Positions 42,976-51,220 of a stretch of 64,000 nucleotides of DNA are shown piece after piece. Under the pieces are notes generated by a model. That model was not told the DNA's origin. It searched no databases and was given only the letters and a program-made list of their open reading frames with translations. The position numbers were made by a program, and so were the translations under genes. Each line of letters starts with the position of its first letter. Positions within the stretch are counted from its first letter, which is position 1. Source of the DNA: Bacteroidales bacterium UBA3808 (GTDB taxonomy: Bacteria; Bacteroidota; Bacteroidia; Bacteroidales; Paludibacteraceae). The stretch covers positions 1-64,000 of the forward strand of contig DFEG01000009.1 of the NCBI GenBank assembly GCA_002369075.1, written 5' to 3'.

Positions 42976-44666
42976 GTGTAGAATTAAGTGATATTAGAGA
43001 TATTACGAGAGAAGAGCACCGTGAATTCATGGAGTTTTTAAGAATGAAAACCCATTCCCTTTTCAATCACGAAGTAACTGTCGCTCTGGACCAAGGGAAG
43101 ACTCCTAAAAATTCTTATCAGGGAATATTTCATCAATCGCAATGTTTTATTGCAGAGCCAAACGGCAATGTAAAGATTTTTTTTGCATACACAAGAGAGT
43201 TTATTACCTTTGCTCGTCAAATATTTGCAAAGGTAACAAGAATGGACCCTGAGATATTCAATAAAGATGCATATGATGTAATGAAGTCTTTTTATGAGGC
43301 TTCAAATTATGCTTTGATGAATAAAACAGAAGAGGATTATAGGCGATACATATCTAGCGACACATGTGCATATATAGCATTTAAGGAAAATGGTGAATTT
43401 AAAGATAGAATATTTAGACTTGATTTATATCGTCAAATTGATTACAATACCATGTCAAAAAAACATGAATTTACTGGTGGGTTATTTCATGTTCTATCTC
43501 ATTTTCGAATGGATGATTCTACGCACTCTGATAATATCCTTGATTTATGGCATTTAGTAAGAGTGTGTTCAACCGCATTTGTCAATCGAATCACTCCTAT
43601 AAATGATAGTACGTTAGAATTGTACCTATATTGGAATAATAAGTATGATTTGCATTTCATTTTCTTTCGCGAAGAAGAATCAAATGTATATTATATCAAA
43701 ACTTTTTACGTAAGAGAGAGGAAAGAGCGCACTATGGAAGAAAACAAAAAAGGTCTCATCGATGATAAAGGAGAAATTATAGTACCTTGCAAATATGATG
43801 AGATGCATTTTGACGAAAACATAAAGTGCTATATCTTCGCGAAAAATGAAACTTTTAAAGATAAAGAGACGAATAAGGATGTAAGTCTCTGTGTAAAAGA
43901 TATGTATTCTTCTGAAGGCGAATTTATTATAGGTGGTTTTGAAGAATATAAAGTAATCAGTTCTAATCAAATCATAATTAAAAAAGCTAAACATTTTAAA
44001 TCATACATCGATGGACCTGCTTTTAGTTTGCTATTTGTGGCAACTAAACATCTAACAAACTCATATAGTTGGTTCTTTCCATTAGCCAATAACATCGCTA
44101 TTTATCTTAATGACGTTTGGACAAATGATTTGGGAATTATCACGCCAAGATTTGAGACGCCAGCCTACTACTCATACATTTCAAAACCATTTAAAGGTTG
44201 GTGTCTTGGAGTTGGTCGAATGCATAGTATTCCTTATGAAGGGAAAGAAGCATATGGATTTTGTGAACTAATTAATACGCAACGTAATGAAGCGTTTCGT
44301 GTGATATTATTCAAAGATTTGAAGTATGAAAAGGTAGAGGATCTCATAAATAGAAATATATTAAGGATTTTAGATATAGATGAGGCTACGAGTAATACTA
44401 ATAGCACTCCTTGTATAACTATTCCGAACGAACTATATGAACAAGGGATTATCAATCCTGTAATTAAAGAGAAAGTAAGGTGTGGAGATTCTGTTCGAAA
44501 TCTGAAAAATGAAAAGATTTTTATATCCAGTGAAGAATTATCTCGTCAAAGAAAAGAATATCTTGAATACTTATGTCCGCGCGATATTCATGTGCCAGAC
44601 AGAACAAGTCCACTTGTAGCATTTGAGGGTGATGGAGAGCTATACAATGATTGGCTTAATTCGTAA
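42972..44666 (+). CDS. WG-repeat-like island protein
   Basis: 564 residues, no signal peptide. The central part carries KKGLIDDKGEIIVPCKYDEM, a typical WG-type repeat (family consensus GLIDxxGxxVIPxxYDxxxxF), followed by a second, weaker one near SEGEFIIGGFEEYKVIS. The N-terminal 230 residues are unrecognised (REEHREFMEFLRMKTHSLFN; LFHVLSHFRMDDSTHSDNIL). Strongly AT-rich. Translationally coupled to the SEL1-like gene, 29 nt before the membrane-SEL1 gene. WG and SEL1 proteins of Bacteroidetes islands are generally uncharacterised. Confidence 0.82.
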   Translation: MSVELSDIRDITREEHREFMEFLRMKTHSLFNHEVTVALDQGKTPKNSYQGIFHQSQCFIAEPNGNVKIFFAYTREFITFARQIFAKVTRMDPEIFNKDAYDVMKSFYEASNYALMNKTEEDYRRYISSDTCAYIAFKENGEFKDRIFRLDLYRQIDYNTMSKKHEFTGGLFHVLSHFRMDDSTHSDNILDLWHLVRVCSTAFVNRITPINDSTLELYLYWNNKYDLHFIFFREEESNVYYIKTFYVRERKERTMEENKKGLIDDKGEIIVPCKYDEMHFDENIKCYIFAKNETFKDKETNKDVSLCVKDMYSSEGEFIIGGFEEYKVISSNQIIIKKAKHFKSYIDGPAFSLLFVATKHLTNSYSWFFPLANNIAIYLNDVWTNDLGIITPRFETPAYYSYISKPFKGWCLGVGRMHSIPYEGKEAYGFCELINTQRNEAFRVILFKDLKYEKVEDLINRNILRILDIDEATSNTNSTPCITIPNELYEQGIINPVIKEKVRCGDSVRNLKNEKIFISSEELSRQRKEYLEYLCPRDIHVPDRTSPLVAFEGDGELYNDWLNS

Positions 44667-44695
44667 TATTAGCGCATATTAAAGGAACTTGTAAC

Positions 44696-46825
44696 ATGGA
44701 TGAAGAAATAATAAATAACATCTTTGGTTTACTAACTATAGCGTACTTCGCATTTAGTATCATAGTTATTAGTATCGTTGGTATAAAGTTTCTAATTGAT
44801 TCAATAAAAGATAAAAAGAATATGGAAAATCAAGGCCAAAACAAAGATCTCCTAAATAGAAGAATTTCAAAGTGGAGAGCATTGCCATTTGAGCAAAAAG
44901 TTAACTATGCTTTATGGATTATTGCTTTGTTAACAGGCATTGCAAGCATAGTAATGTTCTTTTTGATGTTTTCTGAAGATGTAGCAATAATATGGCTTCT
45001 ACTATCTTTCATATCTGCATTGTTTATAGGAATATGGTATTATCTAAACTATCAGCGATTTACCATAGAGCAATGTAAGAAATACGGAGTGATTTTTATT
45101 GTTGCAGGATTCTTATCTCTTATATCTCCATTTATTGCGATTGTCCTATTAATAGCAGGAACAATATTGCTAAAAGATGTTTATGGTAAGAATACTGAAA
45201 ATCAAACAGATGTGTTGGCAACTGATAACAAGTATGAATACGTTATCAATAGTGGACTTGATGTTCTTGATGGTTTTAAACATTTAACAAGCGATTCTCG
45301 TATTATTGCTGCATTCTTTTGCGGTTCTATAATCTGGGAAAAAGGAGGGAGTAGAGAACACCCCAGTTACAATTGGCATGTTTTCAGAACTCTACTTATT
45401 AACTTTGACTTGTGGAAAAAATATGATGACATCAAAAAGGTTGATGAAAAAGCAGAACAATTGCTATCACTATTTTTGAAGAGGAATGACAATCCGAACA
45501 TTGTGTATCAATGTATCTACGAACATAAAATAGACGAGGACATTACTACATTTGAAAGTATAGTTGAGAATGCTTTAGTTCCTAAGGAATTTGAGAGTGT
45601 CCTTTCAACATGCAAAGAGAATTTACTTAAAGCAGTCGAAACTATCAATGATTTAGAATCAATAGGCGTAATTTATGATGCAGAGGATGCAAGCTTGAAG
45701 GCTGCAGATAATTTCTTCTATGCACAAAAGGAGAAGATAAAGAAAATCGCTATTCTCGCAGGTTTAAGAATGGCAGAATTTAAAGAAGATTGGGTAGATA
45801 TGTCTTTAGAAGAATTGATTTATACTGCTGACTTAGTAAAAGATATTGGTTTAGAAGACGGAGTGAGGCATCTTGTTATCCCACGTTTACAAGATATTAC
45901 CGATCTTGAATTACATAAAAAATATCAGCAATACGAGGCTGATAAAAGGCGTTTATTTTTGCATAAACACGCTGACATGATACATAAGTCAAAGTTTAAA
46001 GACAACCAATATCAATTATTTCCTATGAAAGGAATGTGTGCATGGTATTTATGGTGTGGAGACGAAAATATTACCGGTAGTAAAGAATCCCTTCTTCACC
46101 AAGCAGAATCAGGAAACTATGAGGCATATAACAATTTGGCAACAAAGTGTGAAGACGAGGAAGAAATCCTAAAATATTTTCATCTGGCTGCTGATCATGG
46201 TTCTTCCAATGCTCAACAAAACTTGTGGGTTCAGTATTATGTTAAAAAGAATTACGAAGAGGCTATGAAGTGGATGAAAAAGGCAGCGGATGGTGGGAAT
46301 TTATATGCATTGACAAATTTAGCTCGTAGTTGTTATTGGGGTATTAACATAGAGAAAGATCTGAAAACTGCATGCTCATGTTTTAAACAAATAGCGCAAA
46401 TGAACTGGAATGCGCCAGAGTTTGCAAGTATGAATGTGTATAATAAATCTCTTATAATAAGTGGCAATATCTCTTATTGGTTAGTCAAGAAGGAATGCGA
46501 GGAACAACACATTGATATCTGTGATGCACATAATGATAGTCTGCCCAAAATGAGCAAGATTGAGGAAGTGTGGAATTTTCTTGATTTTGCAAAGAAGATG
46601 GGACAACCAAAGAGAGCTACCTTAACAAACAATGAAACAGGTGAAAATTATGCAGCATTAATGTTTCCAACACCTCAAGGGGATAGAGAATTTACAATGG
46701 TTGCCTTCAGTTCTGATTTGGGAGAACTCACCGCAAAAGAGATTGTAGATAGAAAAGATGAACTCTATGTTGTTAAACTAGAATCTGGAAATTATTATTT
46801 GCGCGACAATGTGTCATTTCAATAG
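44696..46825 (+). CDS. Membrane protein with C-terminal SEL1 repeats
   Basis: 709 residues. One membrane segment at 7-33 (IFGLLTIAYFAFSIIVISIV), two or three more at about 72-160 (YALWIIALLTGIASIVMFFL, VAIIWLLLSFISALFIGIWY, GVIFIVAGFLSLISPFIAIV), then a long cytoplasmic-type part. SEL1-like repeats lie at about 470-590 (QAESGNYEAYNNLATKCEDE, YFHLAADHGSSNAQQNL, EAMKWMKKAADGGNLYALTN). A separate C-terminal domain follows (GREFTM-like GDREFTMVAFSS ... YYLRDNVSF). No named family. It could anchor the two soluble partners at the membrane; this is inference from context. Confidence 0.83.
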   Translation: MDEEIINNIFGLLTIAYFAFSIIVISIVGIKFLIDSIKDKKNMENQGQNKDLLNRRISKWRALPFEQKVNYALWIIALLTGIASIVMFFLMFSEDVAIIWLLLSFISALFIGIWYYLNYQRFTIEQCKKYGVIFIVAGFLSLISPFIAIVLLIAGTILLKDVYGKNTENQTDVLATDNKYEYVINSGLDVLDGFKHLTSDSRIIAAFFCGSIIWEKGGSREHPSYNWHVFRTLLINFDLWKKYDDIKKVDEKAEQLLSLFLKRNDNPNIVYQCIYEHKIDEDITTFESIVENALVPKEFESVLSTCKENLLKAVETINDLESIGVIYDAEDASLKAADNFFYAQKEKIKKIAILAGLRMAEFKEDWVDMSLEELIYTADLVKDIGLEDGVRHLVIPRLQDITDLELHKKYQQYEADKRRLFLHKHADMIHKSKFKDNQYQLFPMKGMCAWYLWCGDENITGSKESLLHQAESGNYEAYNNLATKCEDEEEILKYFHLAADHGSSNAQQNLWVQYYVKKNYEEAMKWMKKAADGGNLYALTNLARSCYWGINIEKDLKTACSCFKQIAQMNWNAPEFASMNVYNKSLIISGNISYWLVKKECEEQHIDICDAHNDSLPKMSKIEEVWNFLDFAKKMGQPKRATLTNNETGENYAALMFPTPQGDREFTMVAFSSDLGELTAKEIVDRKDELYVVKLESGNYYLRDNVSFQ

Positions 46826-46863
46826 AAAACATCTATCCTCTCGTATCTGTCCCGTATGTCACT

Positions 46864-46946
46864 CGTAAACCGCTGGTTTCTCGGATGAAGACATCGACAC
46901 CATTTTTGATGGCGAACCGGATGCCTATTGGAATCTCTATTAACAA
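46864..46946. repeat. 83-bp direct repeat, copy A (gene 3'-end remnant)
   Basis: Same length as copy B at 49997-50079, with five mismatches. It reads AGFSDEDIDTIFDGEPDAYW then NLY and stop (copy B: NID and stop). Of the differences, two are silent and the others sit in the last codons, so it was once coding. Confidence 0.9.
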
Positions 46947-46959
46947 ATTACAACCAACT

Positions 46960-47985
46960 ATGAAACTTTTCTCTTTAAATCAAGAAATTGCCATTGATCT
47001 TGGCACCGCCAATACCATCATCATTGTAGATGGTCAAATAGTAGTAGATGAACCTTCTGTAGTCGCCATTCGCCGTTCAGATGAGAAGATGGTAGCCGTA
47101 GGACGCAAAGCCGCTGCAATGATCGACCACGGCGAAAACAAGATATACACCGTGCGACCACTCAAAAAAGGTGTGATAGCAGACTACAAAGCCTGCGAGA
47201 TGATGATTCGTGGTCTTATCAATCTGATTCCCGAACAAAACAAACTATTCAAGAAATCCATTAAGATGGTGGTTTGTGTGCCTTCCGGTGCTACAGAAGC
47301 GGAGATACGTACTATCAACGATTCGTGCATACAATCCGGAGCGCGTGAACTCTATCTTATCTACGAACCAATGGCTGCTGCTCTCGGAATGGGCTTCGAC
47401 ATAGAAGGCCCTCAGGGATGCATGGTGGTGGATATAGGCGGCGGAACAACGGAGATTGCCGTTATGTCGCTTGGTGCTTTGGTCGTCAATAAATCCATTC
47501 CGGTTGCAGGCGATGCCCTCAATCAGGATATTATCCAATACATGTATTCCGTCAACAACATGCGAATCAGTGAACCTACAGCTGAACGCATTAAGAAACA
47601 GGTCGGTTCTGCTTTGATGGAATTAGAAGAGCCACTTGACGAAATGATTGTTGTAGGTCCTAACAGAAGCACGGACCTTCCTCTAAAAGTGCCCGTTAGT
47701 TATCCGGAAATAGCACATTGTCTGGATAAAACTATCTCCTCCATTGAGACCGCTATTCTGCAAGCTCTTGGTGAAACGCCCTCCGAACTTTATGCCGACA
47801 TCGTTGAAAACGGTATCTATCTAACCGGTGGTGGAGCTTTGCTCCATGGCCTTGCCAAGCGTCTCTCCGATAAAATGACTATCGATTTCCATGTAGCCGA
47901 GGAGCCACTGCATTCGGTAGCAAAAGGAACCGGCATTGCTCTTCAAAATATCCACAACTTCAGTTTCCTTATGAACGGGAACTAA
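46960..47985 (+). CDS. MreB-family actin homologue in island
   Basis: 341 residues from ATG 46960, with the full MreB pattern: QEIAIDLGTANTIIIVDG (phosphate 1), VNEPS-like VVDEPSVVAIRR, VCVPSGATEAEIRTINDS, EPMAAALGMG, VVDIGGGTTEIAVMSLG (phosphate 2), VAGDALNQDIIQY, SALMELEE and TGGGALLHGL. MreB forms filaments that guide wall synthesis, normally next to mreC and mreD, which are absent here. Its neighbours are two lipoproteins. This may be an accessory paralogue. Base composition is less AT-rich than the preceding island genes. The ATG at 46885 would start inside the direct repeat and is not used. Confidence 0.9.
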   Translation: MKLFSLNQEIAIDLGTANTIIIVDGQIVVDEPSVVAIRRSDEKMVAVGRKAAAMIDHGENKIYTVRPLKKGVIADYKACEMMIRGLINLIPEQNKLFKKSIKMVVCVPSGATEAEIRTINDSCIQSGARELYLIYEPMAAALGMGFDIEGPQGCMVVDIGGGTTEIAVMSLGALVVNKSIPVAGDALNQDIIQYMYSVNNMRISEPTAERIKKQVGSALMELEEPLDEMIVVGPNRSTDLPLKVPVSYPEIAHCLDKTISSIETAILQALGETPSELYADIVENGIYLTGGGALLHGLAKRLSDKMTIDFHVAEEPLHSVAKGTGIALQNIHNFSFLMNGN

Positions 47986-48002
47986 TTTAAACATTTATAA
48001 CT

Positions 48003-49118
48003 ATGAAAAAACTATTATTTATCTTACCCTTCTTTGCGCTGGTGGCAATCTGTTCTTGCAATAAGCAGAAGCCGGAAACGCATGAAAAGGCTATATTATG
48101 TGATACTCTGCATGTTGATGCTACTGATAGCGCTTATGAGGTTGGTCCTTACGAGGCATATATGGATAGTCTGTTTACCACCTCTGATGAGTACCACAAT
48201 CAGTGGGGAAATTTTGAACTATTCAAAAGTGCTCGTCAAAAGAAATTCGTAAACTATATCTATTATGCGGATTCATATGAGGTCTATTTTGGCTTGCTGA
48301 ATGAATATTACCCTGTTAAATTTTCTAATAATCCTACCGAATATGACAGATATTTGGCATCGCTTAAACAAATTGAACAACTGCTCGATTTTCCGGGAGA
48401 TGAAGCCGGAACTTATGGAATGTATCTGTATGATGATTATGGACAGCAACATGATGAATGGTGTATTCAAAAATTTACAGACCTTTCGCGGATTTCAAAC
48501 TTTTATTCCGTAGAAGTAGATTCCGCTTGGAATACCTATTGTCGAGCCATGTTAACGGTCGTGGACTCTGTTCTTTTAGAGCGCCCCGCATGCCTTGGTA
48601 CTATCAGTTATATGGAGAAATATGGTTTTATTGACAATCACAAAGAAGCGCAGAAAAACGCTTTATTGGATGAACTATATGGCAAGGAACGTATGGAGTA
48701 TCATGCCACTATTTCTGACGAGATGATATCTAAAGCATTTCAAGAGGTGAGATCCCATTTGCGGGAACATGAATATAAGGAATATCAAGAAGATCTTTGG
48801 GATTGCTTTGTACCCCTCGCAACTCGAGTAAGCACCATTGATGAAGATGAAAGGACTTGGAATGCCTTTATAGAAGCACGTAATAAGAAAGCGAAAACAT
48901 TAAGATGGAAGCAACGAAAAGCATATAACAATGCGACAAACAATCTGAAGCGTAATAAGTTATGGTTGTTGAAGAACGAGTACCATTATTATGCTATATG
49001 TGAAGCTTCTTTCAATGATATGTTATTGTCGCAAGAGTGCTCAGACGAAGAACTACAAGCTTACAACTTTCAGAAAGCATATAAAGCGGTTTATGGAGAC
49101 TATGATATGTTTTATTGA
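48003..49118 (+). CDS. Unknown lipoprotein, helical
   Basis: 371 residues. Lipobox MKKLLFILPFFALVAICSC, Cys at 19. The remainder is largely helical and rich in Tyr, Glu and Lys (HEYKEYQEDLWDCFVPLAT, EARNKKAKTLRWKQRKAYNN). WNAFIEARNKKAK near residue 285 faintly recalls DUF1311/LprI-type domains, but I would not assign it. It lies between the MreB homologue (17 nt upstream) and the VWA lipoprotein (47 nt downstream); these three make up the cassette between the direct repeats. Confidence 0.8.
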   Translation: MKKLLFILPFFALVAICSCNKQKPETHEKAILCDTLHVDATDSAYEVGPYEAYMDSLFTTSDEYHNQWGNFELFKSARQKKFVNYIYYADSYEVYFGLLNEYYPVKFSNNPTEYDRYLASLKQIEQLLDFPGDEAGTYGMYLYDDYGQQHDEWCIQKFTDLSRISNFYSVEVDSAWNTYCRAMLTVVDSVLLERPACLGTISYMEKYGFIDNHKEAQKNALLDELYGKERMEYHATISDEMISKAFQEVRSHLREHEYKEYQEDLWDCFVPLATRVSTIDEDERTWNAFIEARNKKAKTLRWKQRKAYNNATNNLKRNKLWLLKNEYHYYAICEASFNDMLLSQECSDEELQAYNFQKAYKAVYGDYDMFY

Positions 49119-49165
49119 TCCCGAACCGGCTAATATAAATTAACAAATTTAAACAATGATTAACT

Positions 49166-49933
49166 ATGAAAAGATCCATTCTTTTCCTGCTGGCTATTAT
49201 GTGCCTTGCAGGCTGCGCGAAGCGCGCAAATCAATCAGCCACCGACGAAAATGTGGAAGTAACCAAAATCTACAATCTTGTCATCCTCGACCGTAGCGGA
49301 TCTATGATGCCTTTGCGCGAGGCAGCTATACAAGGCTACAACGAGACGCTGGAGGTCATTCGAAATGCACAAAAGCAGTATGACCTTGAGCAGCAAAACC
49401 TTGTTACTCTGACGCTGTTCAACAATTTTGTAACAGACGTATATGACTGCGACACCGTGCAAAATCTTCCTAACCTTTTGAAGCAAGATTACCGGCCGGA
49501 CGGTATGACCGCCATGTTAGATGCAATAGGTCTGTCGCTTGGCAAACTTCAAAGCAAACTGAACAAACTGGAGAACGCAACGGCTGTGGTAACGATCATT
49601 AGTGATGGCTTGGAAAACGCTTCGCATATATACACCCTTGACCGCGTCGTAAAATTGATAGACTCCATGAAAAACCAAGGTGTGATGTTTGTTTTTATGG
49701 GAACCAACCAGAATGTGCAACAAACCGCTTCTGCACTACATATTGATGAATATAAGGTGTTTGAGTATTCCACGGAAGGCATGAAAAGAGCATGGAAAAG
49801 TGGTATCAAAGCGTCTGCCGATTACTACGACCGCATGTCGCAGTACAACAAAGATACGCGCGGAATGACCAAAGAGGAACGCAACAATTACTATCGCGAC
49901 CGTAATAAAAAGGATGGCTGGTTTGATAAATAG
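49166..49933 (+). CDS. von Willebrand factor A domain lipoprotein
   Basis: 255 residues. Signal peptide and lipobox MKRSILFLLAIMCLAGC. The VWA domain (about 35-215) has the complete metal-site motif DRSGSM, followed by the T of RPDGMTAMLDAI and the D of TIISDGLENAS, so the MIDAS looks functional. Family proteins bind partners in a metal-dependent way; the VWA-YfbK or TerY type cannot be fixed. A charged tail follows (TKEERNNYYRDRNKKDG). Last gene of the cassette; two hairpin structures follow it. Confidence 0.88.
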   Translation: MKRSILFLLAIMCLAGCAKRANQSATDENVEVTKIYNLVILDRSGSMMPLREAAIQGYNETLEVIRNAQKQYDLEQQNLVTLTLFNNFVTDVYDCDTVQNLPNLLKQDYRPDGMTAMLDAIGLSLGKLQSKLNKLENATAVVTIISDGLENASHIYTLDRVVKLIDSMKNQGVMFVFMGTNQNVQQTASALHIDEYKVFEYSTEGMKRAWKSGIKASADYYDRMSQYNKDTRGMTKEERNNYYRDRNKKDGWFDK

Positions 49934-49946
49934 TAAAAATTTGCAC

Positions 49947-49995
49947 TGAGACTTTGAGACTATGAGACTTTAAAGTCCCAAAGTCCCATAGTCTC
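49947..49995 (+). repeat. 8-nt array forming an inverted repeat after VWA gene
   Basis: Units GAGACTTT, GAGACTAT, GAGACTTT, then AAAGTCCC, AAAGTCCC, ATAGTCTC. Two opposed arrays, so GAGACTATG (49956-49964) can pair with CATAGTCTC (49987-49995). Possible terminator. Confidence 0.75.
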
Positions 49996-49996
49996 A

Positions 49997-50079
49997 CGTA
50001 AACCGCTGGTTTCTCAGATGAAGACATCGATACCATTTTTGATGGCGAACCGGATGCCTATTGGAATATAGATTAACAA
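49997..50079. repeat. 83-bp direct repeat, copy B
   Basis: Partner of 46864-46946, 3,133 bp downstream. It ends the MreB/lipoprotein/VWA cassette. Confidence 0.9.
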
Positions 50080-50093
50080 TGAATCATAAAAGG

Positions 50094-50128
50094 GACTAAG
50101 TACAAAGTACCAAGTACAAAGAAACAAA
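50094..50128. repeat. AGTACAA-type 7-nt array
   Basis: Units ACTAAGT, ACAAAGT, ACCAAGT, ACAAAGA, AACAAAG in the gap after direct repeat B. Confidence 0.7.
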
Positions 50129-50129
50129 G

Positions 50130-50156
50130 CGGGCGGCTCAACAAATGAGTCGCCCG
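50130..50156 (+). terminator. Hairpin after the VWA cassette
   Basis: CGGGCGGCTCA-ACAAA-TGAGTCGCCCG, an 11-bp stem with one G-U pair. Only a weak T-tract follows, so termination is likely but not certain. Confidence 0.7.
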
Positions 50157-50373
50157 TGTGTTGTATTAACAGTAAATATACTTAAGATTTTTGATAAAAA
50201 TGTGCAAAATATTAAACATACTTTAGATTTTCGCAAAATTATTTGCGTCATTTTCTGGGCATGAATAACCCCTCGAATCAATCCCGGTTCAAATGGTCAT
50301 AAATCAGCAGACCTTGTGCTGACGTTGAGCCGAGGTTAGGTAGAAAGAAAAATGATAGAAAATCGGCATAAAT

Positions 50374-50404
50374 TTGCATATGTCGATTTTTTATTGTACC
50401 TTTG
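50374..50404 (+). promoter_or_regulatory. Promoter of winged-helix gene
   Basis: TTG 50374-50376, N20 beginning CATATGTCG with a T-run, TACCTTTG 50397-50404. ATG 24 nt downstream. Confidence 0.87.
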
Positions 50405-50427
50405 CAGATGCAAAAGAAAAACGAGTT

Positions 50428-50784
50428 ATGGCAGGGAAAAGTTTTTATTTCATTATACAATCATGGATGCTGGAGGACATGCAACTTCCGCTGGGCGATG
50501 CGGCTGTATATGCCTATATCCATGGTCTGACGCGTTCGGAAGAGTTAGGAAAGAAAGGATGGCATGGATCCATCCGCAGGTTGGCAAAAGTGTTACACAC
50601 CAGCCCTTCCACGATGAATGATATCGTTAATCGATTAGAACAGAAAGGTTTCATCCATCTCTATAACGGCTTTATTACCAGCACAATAAACCGAGAATCG
50701 GCTCCCGGAACTCCTGAGGAAAAGCCCATTGACCGAAATCCGGACAGAAAATCAGAAGAAAAGCCTGACGGAGTGCCATTTTAG
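50428..50784 (+). CDS. Small winged-helix DNA-binding protein
   Basis: 118 residues. FYFIIQSWMLEDMQLPLGDA, then AVYAYIHGLTRS and WHGSIRRLAKVLHTSPSTMN with DIVNRLEQKGFI form a winged helix of the kind found at the N-terminus of phage or plasmid replication and regulatory proteins in Bacteroides. The C-terminal 40 residues are Pro/Glu/Lys-rich and disordered. ATG 50428 fits the promoter; upstream starts would precede or overlap it. Evenly spaced half-sites begin 14 nt after the stop and may be its binding region. It could be a remnant of a mobile element. Confidence 0.75.
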   Translation: MAGKSFYFIIQSWMLEDMQLPLGDAAVYAYIHGLTRSEELGKKGWHGSIRRLAKVLHTSPSTMNDIVNRLEQKGFIHLYNGFITSTINRESAPGTPEEKPIDRNPDRKSEEKPDGVPF

Positions 50785-51095
50785 GTATGTGTGATGCACG
50801 GATTTCGGATAGCATGTACGGATTTTGTACACAATTGTACGGAATCCGTTTACTTTCGTGCGAAAATCGGACACATATAATAAAATAATAAAAAAATAAT
50901 AATCCTTCTTGTAGTCATATTAAGGACGGACAGGACTGACAAAAAATTAATTATATATTTTAAGGCAAGGCAGGCTGACATTTAATTGTTCTTTGGTTTA
51001 TCTCGGAAGATGGTCCCGTGATGGTCACAGATTTCTCTTTTTGACACAAGGAGGGCTACAAATTGCCGATAATGGTAGAAAAAATCTTCTTCCTA
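50785..51095. other. Gap with phased ACGGA half-sites
   Basis: ACGGATTT at 50798-50805 and 50818-50825, then the palindrome ACGGAATCCGT at 50839-50849, that is, at 20 and 21 bp intervals. Three GTAC tetramers (50816, 50827, 50837) lie among them. The rest is AT-rich, with no gene. Confidence 0.6.
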
Positions 51096-51126
51096 TTGCA
51101 AATATAAAAAAAAAGCAGTAACTTTG
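51096..51126 (+). promoter_or_regulatory. Promoter of antiporter operon
   Basis: TTG 51096-51098, N20 with an A-run of nine, TAACTTTG 51119-51126. The leader of about 90 nt contains a 7-nt array. Return to core-genome composition follows. Confidence 0.83.
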
Positions 51127-51159
51127 CACTCGCTTTCAGAAGAAAACTACTGCACAAGT

Positions 51160-51206
51160 GACTTTGGGCTTATGACTTTGGGCTTTCGACTTATGACTTT
51201 TGACTA
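51160..51206. repeat. 7-nt array in antiporter leader
   Basis: GACTTTG, GGCTTAT, GACTTTG, GGCTTTC, GACTTAT, GACTTTT, GACT: seven units ending just before the ATG region at 51221. Confidence 0.85.
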
Positions 51207-51220
51207 AAAAATAATATACT

